Part shown: in pieces, positions 33,344 to 43,295 of the stretch
Numbering within the stretch: the first letter of the stretch is position 1
Layout: each line of letters starts with the position of its first letter
From: an uncultured Coriobacteriaceae bacterium
GTDB taxonomy: Bacteria > Actinomycetota > Coriobacteriia > Coriobacteriales > Coriobacteriaceae
NCBI GenBank assembly: GCA_944321435.1
Contig: CALULH010000008.1
Span: 1-64,000, forward strand
Length of the DNA: 64,000 nt
Direction: 5' to 3'
Position numbers and translations under genes: made by a program
Notes under the pieces: model-generated
Database searches by the model: none
The model's input: only the letters and a program-made list of their open reading frames with translations
What the model was told of the DNA's origin: nothing

Positions 33344-34378
33344 CTACTCCGCGGCAAAGAAGGTGCTCGTGGAGTTGAGCGAGGAGTGCGCGCTCGACGC
33401 AGGGAGGTCGGCGGCGTCCGCACTGGCAGCGAAGCCGTCGGCGGAGCTGCTCTCGCCCGCCGAATCGGATGACGAGGCGTCCGCCTCCGCATCGGCGGCG
33501 GCAGCGTCCTGCGCGGCGGGCTCGGTTATGACGACATCGGCGATCTGGAGGCCCGCCAGATCGTCGGGCAGCGCGCCGAACCAGGCGCGACGCACCGCGT
33601 CGAGCACGCCGTTGCCCTCGAGCGCGGCAAGCGCCTGGGAGACGGCCTCGGCAAGCGCGGAATTTCCGTCCGATACCAGCACCGACAAATCGGTCGGCGC
33701 GCCCAAGATGCCCGCTACCCCTATGTCGCCGAAGGAGCGGTCGAGATAGCAGCCGGCGCTGACGTTGCACACCGCGTAGTCGGCCCTGCCGGACTCAACC
33801 GCCGAGATGCACTCGTTCACGTTGTTGCAGGTGACCTCGGAGTACGCCACGTTGCTGTTGGAAAGGGTCTGCTGCGAGCTCGAGCCGTCCTGCACGGCGA
33901 TGCTGGCCGAGCTGAGCTCCGCGGCAGAAAGCTCGGGGAGCGTGCCGTTGCCGTCGAGAACGCGGGCGAACACGGCGGTCGCCTCGGAGAAAACCGTGCC
34001 CGCGGCCGTGGTGCCGCTCGGGGCGGAGGAGGCCTCCGCGCTCAGGTAAACGTCGGCGGTGCCGTCGGCCGCAGCAGAGGGCGCGGCGTTGACCACCGTA
34101 AGCGTCAGGCCGAGCTCCTGGGCGAGCGCGCCCGCCACGTCGACCGCGTAGCCGTCGGGGTTGCCCTCGTCGTCGAGCATGGCCATGGGGGCGTTCGCGG
34201 CGTCCACGGCAACCGTGAGGGTTCCGGGGGAAACCAGCGCATCGTCCGCCACCTGCGCGGACGGCGCCGGGTCGTCTTTCTCGGACAAGGGCGGAACCGA
34301 CAGCGAGCAGCCGCTCGTTCCCAGCAGCGCAAAGACGGCACAGCAGGTGGCAATACAGCGCGCAACGCGGTGAGTCAT
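33344..34378 (-). CDS. Solute-binding lipoprotein, amino-acid ABC transporter type
   Basis: The 344-residue protein starts with a signal sequence ending LLGTSGC, so Cys23-24 is probably lipidated. It continues with a type 3 solute-binding fold: GTLTVAVDAANAPMAMLDDEGNPDGYAVDVAGALAQELGL and SIAVQDGSSSQQTL...VNECISAVESGRADYAVCNVSAGCYL. The C-terminal ~60 residues are Ala/Ser/Asp-rich and probably unstructured. No permease or ATPase gene is adjacent, so it is an orphan receptor or pairs with a distant transporter. The lipobox lacks the usual Leu at -3. The start at 34378 fits the signal peptide. Confidence 0.78.
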   Translation of the reverse strand: MTHRVARCIATCCAVFALLGTSGCSLSVPPLSEKDDPAPSAQVADDALVSPGTLTVAVDAANAPMAMLDDEGNPDGYAVDVAGALAQELGLTLTVVNAAPSAAADGTADVYLSAEASSAPSGTTAAGTVFSEATAVFARVLDGNGTLPELSAAELSSASIAVQDGSSSQQTLSNSNVAYSEVTCNNVNECISAVESGRADYAVCNVSAGCYLDRSFGDIGVAGILGAPTDLSVLVSDGNSALAEAVSQALAALEGNGVLDAVRRAWFGALPDDLAGLQIADVVITEPAAQDAAAADAEADASSSDSAGESSSADGFAASADAADLPASSAHSSLNSTSTFFAAE

Positions 34379-34817
34379 GGGTACCTCTCCCTCATTATCC
34401 GACGTTCCCCCCAGCTGACCTGGTCTTTGCCCCCACACTTGCGCACCGGGGCGTTTGCTCGGGCCGCCGCGGCGGCCTTCACGACTAGCCCGCTCGCCCG
34501 CGGGGCAGGGTGCCCCTGACTACGGACGGTGCGGCTTACTCCTAGGACGCGCCATGATCGCGCGGCGCGCACGCCGTCGCTTACGTGGACCCTTTCGGCC
34601 GCGTCTGCCTTGGGATAGAACGGGCTTCACGCGGAATCGGCCCCGCTTGGGCATCGTACCCGCGCGAGAAACGGCTCCGCACCTATTCGCAACCACAGAC
34701 CTGGGAGGAACGCCCGAGAGTATAGCAAGAACAAGCCCTAACCGTAAACCTGAACTTGAATGTTTTGGAAAAGCGCACGCAACCCCCCTCCCCCGCGGTA
34801 TAGTGGTGGGAAAACGG
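34379..34817. other. Divergent intergenic region between the lipoprotein and comF genes
   Basis: No gene is supported here. A TATAGT element at 34798-34803 could be the -10 of the plus-strand comF gene, without a good -35. The low-complexity GC-rich part near 34450-34620 holds open frames but nothing recognisable. Confidence 0.4.
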
Positions 34818-34856
34818 AACCCCTCCCGGGCGCCTTGCCGGCGCACGGGAGGGGTT
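34818..34856 (+). promoter_or_regulatory. Hairpin that sequesters the comF ribosome binding site
   Basis: AACCCCTCCCG (34818-34828) pairs perfectly over 11 bp with CGGGAGGGGTT (34846-34856). The 3' arm contains GGGAGGGG, which is the only ribosome binding site for the ATG at 34862. If the -10 at 34798 is right, the hairpin makes up almost the entire leader, so translation should depend on something opening it. Confidence 0.5.
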
Positions 34857-34861
34857 TGCGT

Positions 34862-35626
34862 ATGGGCGCACGGGCTTGCCGCCCCCTGGGCGATGGAACG
34901 AGAACGGCGGGGGCGCGCCCCTGGGACCTGCTGCGCGAAGCGGCGCTCGAGCTGCTGAGCCCTACGCGCTGCGCGTGCTGCGAGCGGCCGGGGACGCTGC
35001 TGTGCGCCGACTGCCTAGCGCAGGTTGACTGGATCGACCCCGCCCAGGCCTGCCTGCGCTGCGGCGCGCCCTTTGGGGCGGTGACCTGCACGGAATGCCG
35101 CGGCGCGCCGAGCGCGCTCGCGTGGTGCCTGGCGTGCGCATCGTACGAGGAGCCCGTACCGCAGCTGGTGCGCGCCTACAAGGACGGCGGCGAGCGGCGC
35201 TTGGACGCGGTGATCGCGGCGCTGCTGGCCCGCGGCTACGTGCGCGCCTGGCGCGAGGCGGGGGCGCGGCTTGCGGGCTGCGCCCCGAACGCGCTTGCCT
35301 TTGTCCCCGCCACGGGCGCCGCGTACCGGCGGCGCGGGTTCGATCACATGGAGGCCGTGGCGCGGCTCCTGGCGCCGCAGGCGGGCCTGCCGCTTTTGGA
35401 CGCCCTCGCCAAGCACGGCCGCTCCGACCAGCGCGAGGCCGGCCGGGAGGGGCGCCTAGCGCAAGCGCGCGGCGCCTACGAGGTGGTTGCCGACGTGCGC
35501 GGCAGGCACCTGCTGCTGGTGGACGACGTCATCACCACCGGCGCCACCCTGAACGCGGCCGCGGCGGCACTGCGTGCCGCCGGCGCGGCGCAGGTGGCGG
35601 GGCTGGCCTTGGCGCGCGTATGGTGA
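34862..35626 (+). CDS. comF: ComF family protein (phosphoribosyltransferase-like)
   Basis: The 254-residue protein has an N-terminal zinc ribbon (CACCERPGTLLCADC and CLRCGAPF...CTEC). The phosphoribosyltransferase fold follows, with FVPATGAAYRRRGFDHMEAVARLLA and the PRPP loop HLLLVDDVITTGATLNAAAAAL. ComFC proteins support DNA uptake in competent bacteria and also have roles in DNA metabolism. Only this com gene is present here. It is the only plus-strand gene between 8 and 47.9 kb. The ATG at 34862 is favoured over the ATG at 34760 because of the ribosome site. Confidence 0.88.
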   Translation: MGARACRPLGDGTRTAGARPWDLLREAALELLSPTRCACCERPGTLLCADCLAQVDWIDPAQACLRCGAPFGAVTCTECRGAPSALAWCLACASYEEPVPQLVRAYKDGGERRLDAVIAALLARGYVRAWREAGARLAGCAPNALAFVPATGAAYRRRGFDHMEAVARLLAPQAGLPLLDALAKHGRSDQREAGREGRLAQARGAYEVVADVRGRHLLLVDDVITTGATLNAAAAALRAAGAAQVAGLALARVW

Positions 35627-35697
35627 GGCGCGGGGCGGACGTGCCGGGCGGATACCGTGCCCCGCCCGGCGCCGTGCCTGCACCGGGCGCGACGCGC

Positions 35698-37359
35698 CTA
35701 CTCGGGCAAGGTGATGGTGAAAACGGTGTGCGCGGCGTCCGAGGAGCAGGCTATGGTGCCGCCATGGGCAGTCACGATCTCCTTGGCAATGGCCAGACCC
35801 AAGCCGGCGCCGCCGCGGTTGGTGGCGCGGGCGGCGTCCAGGCGGTAGAACTTCTCGAAGATGACGTCCAGCTTGGCCTTGGGGATGGGGTCGCCCTGGT
35901 TCTCGAAGCGGATCACGCACGCATGGTCCTGGGGCCGGCGCTCGGCGTCCACGCGGATGGCCGTGCCCTCGTAGCTGTAGGCGATGGCGTTTTTCATGAC
36001 GTTGTTGAACACGCGCGCCATCTTGTCGCCGTCCACCAGCACGGTAAGCCCCAGCGGCACGTCGAGCTCAACGGTCTTGTGCTGGTCGGTGAGCGTGGGG
36101 TAGAACTCGTCCGCAACCTGCGCCAGCATGAGGTTGAGGTCCACGTAGCCGCGCGTGAGCACGATGTCGTGGAAGTCGAAGCGCGTGATGTCGAAGAACT
36201 CCTCGATAAGCGCGTCCAGGCGGTGCGCCTTGTCCAGCGCGATGCCGCAGAAGCGCACGCGCTGCTCGGCCGGCAGGTCGGGGGCCTCGTTCAGAAGCGA
36301 GAGGTACCCCACCACGCTGGCAAGCGGGGTCTTGAGGTCGTGCGCAAGGTAGGTCACCAGGTCGTCCTTGCGGCGGGATTCGTCGCGCAGGGCCTGCTCG
36401 CTCATGCGCTCGCGGGCGCGCACGCGGTTGAGCGCCGCCTCGACCTCGAGGTAGTCGCTGTCCAGGTCGTCCCAGTCGTCGGGGTTCTCGATAAGGCGGC
36501 TCACCAGGTGCTGGGCGATGGCGGTGTCGGCGCCGGCCTGCCCGTCGGCAACGCCGCGCTGGTACGCGGCGCGCGCGCCGAAGAACAGCCCGCACGCGGC
36601 GAGGCACACCACGAAGCCCAGGAACACGAACACCCAGCGGAAGTCCAGGTAGACGAGCGGGAAGTTGGAGTACATCATGCTGCCCAAAAACAGCGTGACG
36701 CACCACGCCGTGCCGCCCACCAAGATGGCGTGGCGCACGTCGATGAAGCGGTCGAGCAGCACGTAGCCGCCGAAGAGCACCACCACGAGCAGAAGGAAGC
36801 TCTCGCTCAGGAGCATGGCGGCGAGGACGAACAACACCAGGAAGGCCGCCAGGCGGCTGTTGAAGAGGTTGCGCAGCCAATCCGGGGCGGTTGCGCGCGG
36901 GGCGGGCGAGAAGGGCGTCGGTCCGAAAGCCTCGTCGGTGGCTGCCCCGCCCTCCGCGGCGGATGCGCCGGAGCCCTTGCCGGCTGCGGAAGAGACGCCC
37001 TGCGGGGAACGGTCCGCGCCCGGCGCCCCGGGACGGGATCCCCCTTCCGCGCCGCGGCCCGCCGATCCGAAGGGCCGGGTGCCGTAGGCGCCCGCGTCGA
37101 ACACGTCGGCGTCGCGCGCGGCCGCCCTTCCTCGTGCGTAATGGGCGCCGGAGAACGCTGGGGACCCGGCGGCCGCGCGGGCGCCGGAGCTGCCGTCCTT
37201 CTCCCCCGCCGCATAGGCGCGCACGTCGATGGCGCTCTCGGGGTGGGCGGGGTCCGGCGACCCGGGCTCGTTGGGCCTGCCGGTCAGCGGGTTCACCGGC
37301 GTACGCAGCGGATCGCTCTGCTGCACGGCGTCCCATAGGTGCGGCTTTTTGATCTTCAC
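35698..37359 (-). CDS. Sensor histidine kinase, VanS-like
   Basis: The 553-residue protein has a ~165-residue Ala/Gly/Pro-rich, probably disordered N-terminus. Four or so membrane helices follow (LAAFLVLFVLAAMLLS, FLLLVVVLFGGYVLL, AILVGGTAWCVTLFLG, WVFVFLGFVVCLAACGLFFG). The HisKA box has the phospho-His in YLAHDLKTPLASVVGYLSLL, and the HATPase domain has NVMKNAIAY (N box) and GGAGLGLAIAKEIV (G2). The H-D-L-K-T-P-L box and overall layout resemble VanS. With the upstream response regulator (89-base gap) it forms a two-component system. The signal is unknown, although membrane or cell-wall stress fits the family. Confidence 0.86.
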   Translation of the reverse strand: MKIKKPHLWDAVQQSDPLRTPVNPLTGRPNEPGSPDPAHPESAIDVRAYAAGEKDGSSGARAAAGSPAFSGAHYARGRAAARDADVFDAGAYGTRPFGSAGRGAEGGSRPGAPGADRSPQGVSSAAGKGSGASAAEGGAATDEAFGPTPFSPAPRATAPDWLRNLFNSRLAAFLVLFVLAAMLLSESFLLLVVVLFGGYVLLDRFIDVRHAILVGGTAWCVTLFLGSMMYSNFPLVYLDFRWVFVFLGFVVCLAACGLFFGARAAYQRGVADGQAGADTAIAQHLVSRLIENPDDWDDLDSDYLEVEAALNRVRARERMSEQALRDESRRKDDLVTYLAHDLKTPLASVVGYLSLLNEAPDLPAEQRVRFCGIALDKAHRLDALIEEFFDITRFDFHDIVLTRGYVDLNLMLAQVADEFYPTLTDQHKTVELDVPLGLTVLVDGDKMARVFNNVMKNAIAYSYEGTAIRVDAERRPQDHACVIRFENQGDPIPKAKLDVIFEKFYRLDAARATNRGGAGLGLAIAKEIVTAHGGTIACSSDAAHTVFTITLPE

Positions 37360-37448
37360 AAACGGCTCCTCTGCAGGTCTTTTGCATCCCAGTATACGAA
37401 GCCGCCCCGCGTCGCGCCGCAGAAGAGTTCCTTAAGAATGCGCCGGCG

Positions 37449-38147
<699 letters not shown>

Positions 38148-38292
38148 TGCCCCTCCTCTGTGCGCCGGATGCCCGCGCGCTACGCGGCGGTCGCACTCGC
38201 CGCATGTCACAACCCCTCCCATTATGACCGAACCCGCCGCAGCACGACCCTTAAGAAAGATTAAGGGAGGCGCGACGGCGGGCGGCGCATTC

Positions 38293-39609
38293 CTAGCGCC
38301 CCTTTGAGCCGGCGCGGCGGGGCCAGGCGGGGACGGGAAGGTCGGCGGCAAGCCAGCCTACCCCTGCGAGCAGCACGCCCAGCGCCGCGATGCCCGACAG
38401 GCTGAGCGGCAGCACGGACACAAGGTAGCTCGACGCGTTGAGGGCAAGGTGCAGCCCCACGCACGGGGCAACGCGCCCGTAGCACCGGTAGACCAGGCCC
38501 AGCATGAGCGCGGTGAAAAAGGCGTAGGTGCCCTGCACCAGGTTGCCGTGCAGAAGGCCGAACATCAGCGCCTGCAGCACGTTGGCGGCCCAGAACCGGC
38601 CCGTGGCCTTCTCGGCGAAGGTCAGCGCCAGGCCGCGGCAGAAGACCTCCTCGGAAAGCGGGGCGCCGATCGCGGTGGCGAGCACCGGGACGAGCGCCCA
38701 GTCGCTCAGGTCGCCGGCGGACACGCTCGCCTCGTAGTTTTCCATGAGGTCGGGCATAAGCGGCAGCACCACGGTGAGCGCCACGGAGAGCACCAGTTGG
38801 AACCCCAGCCCCAGGGCCAGGATGCCGGCCGCGTTGACCCGCGTCACGCGGCGGCGCGACGCCCCGGAGCGGTGGCGGCGCTCGATGTAGCGCCACCACG
38901 GCAGGGCCACGGCGATGCACAGCAGCTGTCCTGAGAAGAGCGCAATCGACGTGCTGTCGAGCAGGTAGGAGGCGGCATCCCGGGCGCCGGCGGCCAGCGC
39001 GAGCCCGCCAAGCGAGGCGGCGAGCAGCATGCCCACCAGCTGGAGCGCCACGAAGAGCACGAGGATGGAGCAGAAGAGCAGGAGCCATCCCACGCGCTGG
39101 GGAAGCCCGGTCCGCTTGGCGGGCTGGGCTTGCGCGCCGGGCTCAGATGAGGGCTCGCCGGGCACGGCGAGGGCACGGTCCCCCTCCCCGGGCCGCGGCG
39201 CGCGGCGCTCGGCGGAATCCTCCTCCGCGGGCGCGGGATCGGCCGCCGTAGGCTCGCCCGGCATCGCCGGGGCCGGCGCGGGGCTCCCGTTGGGCAAGGG
39301 GGCGTCGCCGGACGGGGACGCGGCGTTTTCGCTCGCCGGATCGAGCCCCTCCGAGGCCAGAGGCGCGCCGGCGCCCCCGGAGGGACCGCCCGCAGGCGAC
39401 GCGGGCGCTGGGTCGCCCTGCGGCCCCCAGGTCACGCGGCCGCCCGCCTCGGGCGCGGCCTCCCCCACCGCGTCGTCCATATGGGGCTGGTCGCCCGTGG
39501 CGGCCGTGATGTCGTGCAGCGACGGCCCCAGCAGCGCCGTGGCCCGACCGTCCGCGGTGTCCGGGCGCGGTGCCGGGGACATGCCCCGCTCCTCGTTGTT
39601 CTCGACCAC
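38293..39609 (-). CDS. CPBP family intramembrane protease with a long disordered N-terminus
   Basis: Residues ~165-438 contain about eight membrane helices and the CPBP/Abi motifs: APLSEEVFCRGLALTF (EExxxR), FGLLHGNLVQG (FxxxH) and VGLHLALNASSY (HxxxN). These place it in the glutamic-type CAAX protease-like family. The first 165 residues are Ala/Pro/Glu-rich and presumably cytoplasmic. Such proteins serve in prenyl-protein processing, bacteriocin immunity or regulation, and the role here is not indicated by neighbours. It is monocistronic. Confidence 0.82.
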   Translation of the reverse strand: MVENNEERGMSPAPRPDTADGRATALLGPSLHDITAATGDQPHMDDAVGEAAPEAGGRVTWGPQGDPAPASPAGGPSGGAGAPLASEGLDPASENAASPSGDAPLPNGSPAPAPAMPGEPTAADPAPAEEDSAERRAPRPGEGDRALAVPGEPSSEPGAQAQPAKRTGLPQRVGWLLLFCSILVLFVALQLVGMLLAASLGGLALAAGARDAASYLLDSTSIALFSGQLLCIAVALPWWRYIERRHRSGASRRRVTRVNAAGILALGLGFQLVLSVALTVVLPLMPDLMENYEASVSAGDLSDWALVPVLATAIGAPLSEEVFCRGLALTFAEKATGRFWAANVLQALMFGLLHGNLVQGTYAFFTALMLGLVYRCYGRVAPCVGLHLALNASSYLVSVLPLSLSGIAALGVLLAGVGWLAADLPVPAWPRRAGSKGR

Positions 39610-39841
39610 AGCTGGCTCCTCCGTTTGCCGCCATCAGCTCGTTGCGCGCCTATAGTACCGCGTTCCCCGTACGTTTTCCCGCCGCGCGGCCCCGCGGGCG
39701 CCCGTTGTCGCAAAGGGCAAAAGCCGCTGAAAGACGCGCCGCATGACCGCGCCCGCGCCCAAGCGCCTAAGAAAACGATGGCCAAAGCGTTCCTGGGCCT
39801 TGCGCCGGGGCGGGTGGGAGCCGGGTAAATCGGCGCCTCCC

Positions 39842-40720
39842 CTAGCGCAGGCCGTAGGCGCGCTTGACGCGGGCGAGCTTGCGGCACCAGGGCGCGTACA
39901 GCGCCAGCAAGAAGAGCACCGTGGCCGCACCGTGCGCAAGGTCGAAGGGCAGCGCGGCCGCGTAAACCGCCGCCAGCTGGGCGGCCGTCTGCGGGTGGTA
40001 GAACCCCACGATGCTCCACGTGTTGAGGATGAGCCCGTAGAGCGGCCCGGATAAGAACCCGTACAGGTAAAGCGGCAGGGCGAGAAGGGCGCGCCGCGCC
40101 AAGCCGCGCCACCGCCTGAGGCCGCGCTTGGGTTGGCGTGCAGGAGCCGTGTCAGCATAAGCACCGCCCAAGCCGGCGCATCGCTCCGCGCCGCGGAAGG
40201 CGCCCGCCTGCGCAAGCACGCCGCCCAGGTAGCCCACGAGCCCCCAGGCGTACATCTGCCAAGGCGTCCAGGGCCCCTGCCCCAAGAAGAAGTTCGAGGC
40301 CAGCGCCGCAAGCGCCCCCGTCATGAAGCCGCTGCGCCGCCCGAACACCGCACCGGCGATGATGGCGACGGCCGACACCGGCTTGAAATCGGGGATGGGG
40401 CCGAAGAGCACGCGGCCGGCCGCGGCGCAGGCGGCGAGCACCACCGTGGGCATGATGTCGCGCAGGCGCGGCGCGCGCTGCTCGTACTGCGCGAAGAAGA
40501 GCCCGAGCGCCGCGAGCACCACCGCGAGCGAGAGCAGGGCGGCGTGCTCGGCGCGCAACGCGGCGCAGGCGGCGAGCACGGCCGGAACGCCGGCGATGGC
40601 GGCGGCCTCGCAAAGCGCCGGCAGCGCGCGGGAGCAGGCGCGCCCGGGCGCAGGGGCGCCGGGGGCCGCCGGGGACGGCTTGCCCGCGCGGGCGCCGTAA
40701 AGGCCGTTCTTCTCGCCCAT
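39842..40720 (-). CDS. ECF transporter substrate-binding (S) component, probably for cobalamin
   Basis: The 292-residue membrane protein has about seven hydrophobic segments, with blocks FKPVSAVAIIAGAVFGRRSGFMTGALAALASNFFLGQGPWTPWQMYAWGLVGYLGG and YGFLSGPLYGLILNTWSI, typical of ECF S components. It follows the ATPase gene through a TGATG overlap. The operon begins behind a cobalamin riboswitch and includes a DUF4430 lipoprotein, so I infer a B12 (CbrT-like) substrate. The ATG codes MGEKN and contains one GGGCGAGAA motif. Specificity is from context, not residues. Confidence 0.82.
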   Translation of the reverse strand: MGEKNGLYGARAGKPSPAAPGAPAPGRACSRALPALCEAAAIAGVPAVLAACAALRAEHAALLSLAVVLAALGLFFAQYEQRAPRLRDIMPTVVLAACAAAGRVLFGPIPDFKPVSAVAIIAGAVFGRRSGFMTGALAALASNFFLGQGPWTPWQMYAWGLVGYLGGVLAQAGAFRGAERCAGLGGAYADTAPARQPKRGLRRWRGLARRALLALPLYLYGFLSGPLYGLILNTWSIVGFYHPQTAAQLAAVYAAALPFDLAHGAATVLFLLALYAPWCRKLARVKRAYGLR

Positions 40721-42261
40721 CAGGCACCGCCCTCCCCGTCGAGCAACGCGCCGAACAGGCGCGACGAGCCGCTCGGCCGCCAGATCAGGTTGCCGGCGAA
40801 GAACGCCTCGGCCGGCTCGGTGCAGGCGAGCTCGCCGTCGAACACGAGCGAGACCTCGTCGGCGCAGCAGAAGGCGAAATCCAGATCGTGCGTCACCACG
40901 ACCACGGTGCGCCCCTCGGCCGCAAGCGCGCGCAGCCGCCGCGCCACGGCCGCCGCCGCGCGCGGATCCAGGCCCTTGGTGGGCTCGTCGAGCAGGAGCA
41001 GGCGCGGGTCGGCCAGCAGCACCTTGGCGAGCGCGAGCTTCTGCTGCTGGCCGCCGGAGAGGTCGTAGGGGTGCTGGGCGGCATGCGCCGCCAGGCCGAA
41101 CCGCTCGAGCATGGCGCGCTCATCGGCGGCGGCGTAGCCGCAGCGGCCGCGCCATTCGGCCAGCTCCTCGGCCACGGTGTCGCAGACGAGCAGGGCCTTG
41201 GGATCCTGCGGGAGCAGCGCCTGGCGCGCGCGCAGGGGGCTCTCCACAGACCCGCGCTGCGGGGAGCAGACGCCGGCGAGCACCTTGAGCAGCGTGGACT
41301 TGCCGCAGCCGTTGCCGCCCACGAACACGTGGACCGATCCGGCGCGCACCGCCACGGAAAGGCCGCGGAGCACCCAGGGGGCGGCGCGGTCGTAACGGAA
41401 GAAGGCCTCGCGGGCGACAAGCGCGCACTGGCCGGGAGCGGGATCGGCGGCGCCGCGCGGCAGACGCGGGCGGCGGGGCGCGCGGGCGGCAGGGCGCGCG
41501 CCGTCCGCCTGCGCCCGCAACCGCTCCCAGCGACGCCGCTGCGGGCGCAGCAGGCGCTCCTCGACGGCGGCGCGGGCGCCCAGGGGCACGCCCACGCCCA
41601 GGTCCACGCGCTGCGTGACGAAGTCCGCCACGTCCTCGGGCGCATGCGTCGCCATGACCACGGTGAGCCCCAGCTCGCGGTTAAGGCGACCCAGGAGCTG
41701 CACGAACTGGCGGCGCGCATGAGGATCGAGCTGGGCGGTGGGCTCGTCCAAAAGCAGCAGGCTCGGGCGCAGCGCCATGATACCGGCGAGGTTCACCAGC
41801 TGTTTCTGTCCGCCTGAGAGCGTCTCGGTTGAGGCGTGCATCCAGGGCTCGATGCCGAAGAAATGCGCCACCTCCGCCACGCGCCGGCGCATCTCATCCT
41901 GGCCCATTCCCAGGTTCTCCAGCCCAAAGGCCAGCTCGTGCCAGACCGTGTCGGTCACGATCTGCACGGCCGGATCCTGCATCACGTATCCGATGTGCGT
42001 GGCCGAGAAGCGCGCGTCCACCGGCTGCTCGGCGCCGGCCGCCACGAGCGACCGCCCCAGCACGGACACGGAGCCGCGCTTCTCGCCCACCGGCATGAGC
42101 TCGGGCTTGAGGGACCGCAGCAGCGTGGTCTTGCCACAACCCGTGGGGCCGGCCACCACGCAGAACGCGCCCTCCGTCACGGTAAGGGAGAGCCGGGCGA
42201 GAACCGCGCGCCCAGGCGCCGGATAGGAGAAGCTGTAGTCCTCGACTTGGATCACCGACAT
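40720..42261 (-). CDS. ECF transporter duplicated ATP-binding (A) component
   Basis: The 513-residue protein holds two ABC ATPase domains in one chain. Domain 1 has Walker A GPTGCGKTT, Q-loop YVMQDP, signature LSGGQKQLVNLAG, Walker B LLLLDEPTAQLD and H-loop ATHAPED. Domain 2 has GGNGCGKST, LPQDPK, LSGGQQQKLALAK, LLLLDEPTKGLD and VTHDLDF. Both look catalytically competent. A fused A-A' subunit replaces separate EcfA1 and EcfA2. A basic linker of ~70 residues joins the domains. I place the start at 42261 (MSVIQVEDYSFSYP), overlapping the T-component gene by 10 bases. Confidence 0.92.
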   Translation of the reverse strand: MSVIQVEDYSFSYPAPGRAVLARLSLTVTEGAFCVVAGPTGCGKTTLLRSLKPELMPVGEKRGSVSVLGRSLVAAGAEQPVDARFSATHIGYVMQDPAVQIVTDTVWHELAFGLENLGMGQDEMRRRVAEVAHFFGIEPWMHASTETLSGGQKQLVNLAGIMALRPSLLLLDEPTAQLDPHARRQFVQLLGRLNRELGLTVVMATHAPEDVADFVTQRVDLGVGVPLGARAAVEERLLRPQRRRWERLRAQADGARPAARAPRRPRLPRGAADPAPGQCALVAREAFFRYDRAAPWVLRGLSVAVRAGSVHVFVGGNGCGKSTLLKVLAGVCSPQRGSVESPLRARQALLPQDPKALLVCDTVAEELAEWRGRCGYAAADERAMLERFGLAAHAAQHPYDLSGGQQQKLALAKVLLADPRLLLLDEPTKGLDPRAAAAVARRLRALAAEGRTVVVVTHDLDFAFCCADEVSLVFDGELACTEPAEAFFAGNLIWRPSGSSRLFGALLDGEGGA

Positions 42262-43106
42262 GAGCGCCACACCCACCACTCCCGTAGCTGCAAGAACACC
42301 GGCACCGCCATGAGCAGCGCGTACGGCACGTAAGCGGCCGCCGGCCCCAGCGCGGCCACCGCGATGCGCGGGTAGAACGCAAAGCGCCCGCACATATGCC
42401 ACGCGCCGAACGCCGAAACGGCGGCCAGCACCGCCCCGTCCGCCCGGCCAAACCGATAACGCCGGTAGCTGGTGCGCCGCGCGCCGCAGGCGTAGCCCCG
42501 CGCCCGCATGGCGTCCCCGCGCACCATGCCGTCCTCCATGCCCCATCCCATGAGCACCGAAACCACCCGCAGCCGGTCGCGCACGGCGGCGCGGCGGCTC
42601 GCGGGGGCGGCGGCGCTCACGGCATGCTGCACGGCGGAAACGTCCCGCCCGCGCGTCACGAACTGCGGAACCAGCCGCAGCACCTGCGAGACCATGAGCG
42701 AGACCGTGGGCGCCCGGTTGCCGAACAGCTCCAGGGTGGCCGCGCTCGTCATGCACGCGGCATAGGACGCAAACCACAGGAGCACCGCGGCGAGCATCCC
42801 GCCCGAGCAGGCGCCGTACACCAGCGATTCCAGGTAGACGGCGCGCGATCCCAGCCGCAGGATCTCGGTGGACCCGGAAGCCGAGAAGAACGGGTTGAGC
42901 ACGCAGGCCAACGCCACGAGCGGCAGCGCCCAGGCAAGGGAGCGCGCCGTGGGCCGCGGCCCGCGCGTGACGCAGCTGGCGGCAAGCGCGCCGGCAAGCG
43001 AGAGCGCCACGTACACCGGCTGCAACGCGGCCATGGAAAACACGATGGCGCAGGCAAGGTAGCAGAAGGCGACCGCCGGATGATATGTCTGGAACACGTT
43101 GGCCAC
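42252..43106 (-). CDS. ECF transporter transmembrane (T) component
   Basis: The 284-residue protein starts VANVFQTYHPAVAFCYLACAIVFSM and has several membrane helices. The coupling-region motif is ARGYACGARRTSYRRYRF (an A-R-G type cytoplasmic motif that docks on the ATPases). EcfT joins the S component to the ATPases. The chosen GTG at 43106 lies just after AGGAGGGG; a GTG at 43097 is the alternative. The longer frame upstream is Arg/Ala-rich and unlikely to be translated. Confidence 0.85.
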   Translation of the reverse strand: MANVFQTYHPAVAFCYLACAIVFSMAALQPVYVALSLAGALAASCVTRGPRPTARSLAWALPLVALACVLNPFFSASGSTEILRLGSRAVYLESLVYGACSGGMLAAVLLWFASYAACMTSAATLELFGNRAPTVSLMVSQVLRLVPQFVTRGRDVSAVQHAVSAAAPASRRAAVRDRLRVVSVLMGWGMEDGMVRGDAMRARGYACGARRTSYRRYRFGRADGAVLAAVSAFGAWHMCGRFAFYPRIAVAALGPAAAYVPYALLMAVPVFLQLREWWVWRSCR

Positions 43107-43295
43107 AGCCCCTCCTACCCGTCGGGCGGCGACGCGGGCGCGCTTCTCGCCCTTGCCGGTCGCCCCGACCCGCCCCCTCACGAGCGCGCAAAGCGCCGCC
43201 CGCCCAAGCGCGGCGGCAGGACGCCGCCCCGCAGGCGCGCGGAAACGCAAAACGCCCCGCGCTCCCAAACGGGCCGCGCGGGGCGATGGCGCCCG

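Noticed and set aside
34379..34560. Possible riboswitch upstream of the solute-binding lipoprotein
   Set aside because: Stretches such as TGTGGGGGCAAAG looked suggestive, but I could not match the conserved core of any known class in order.
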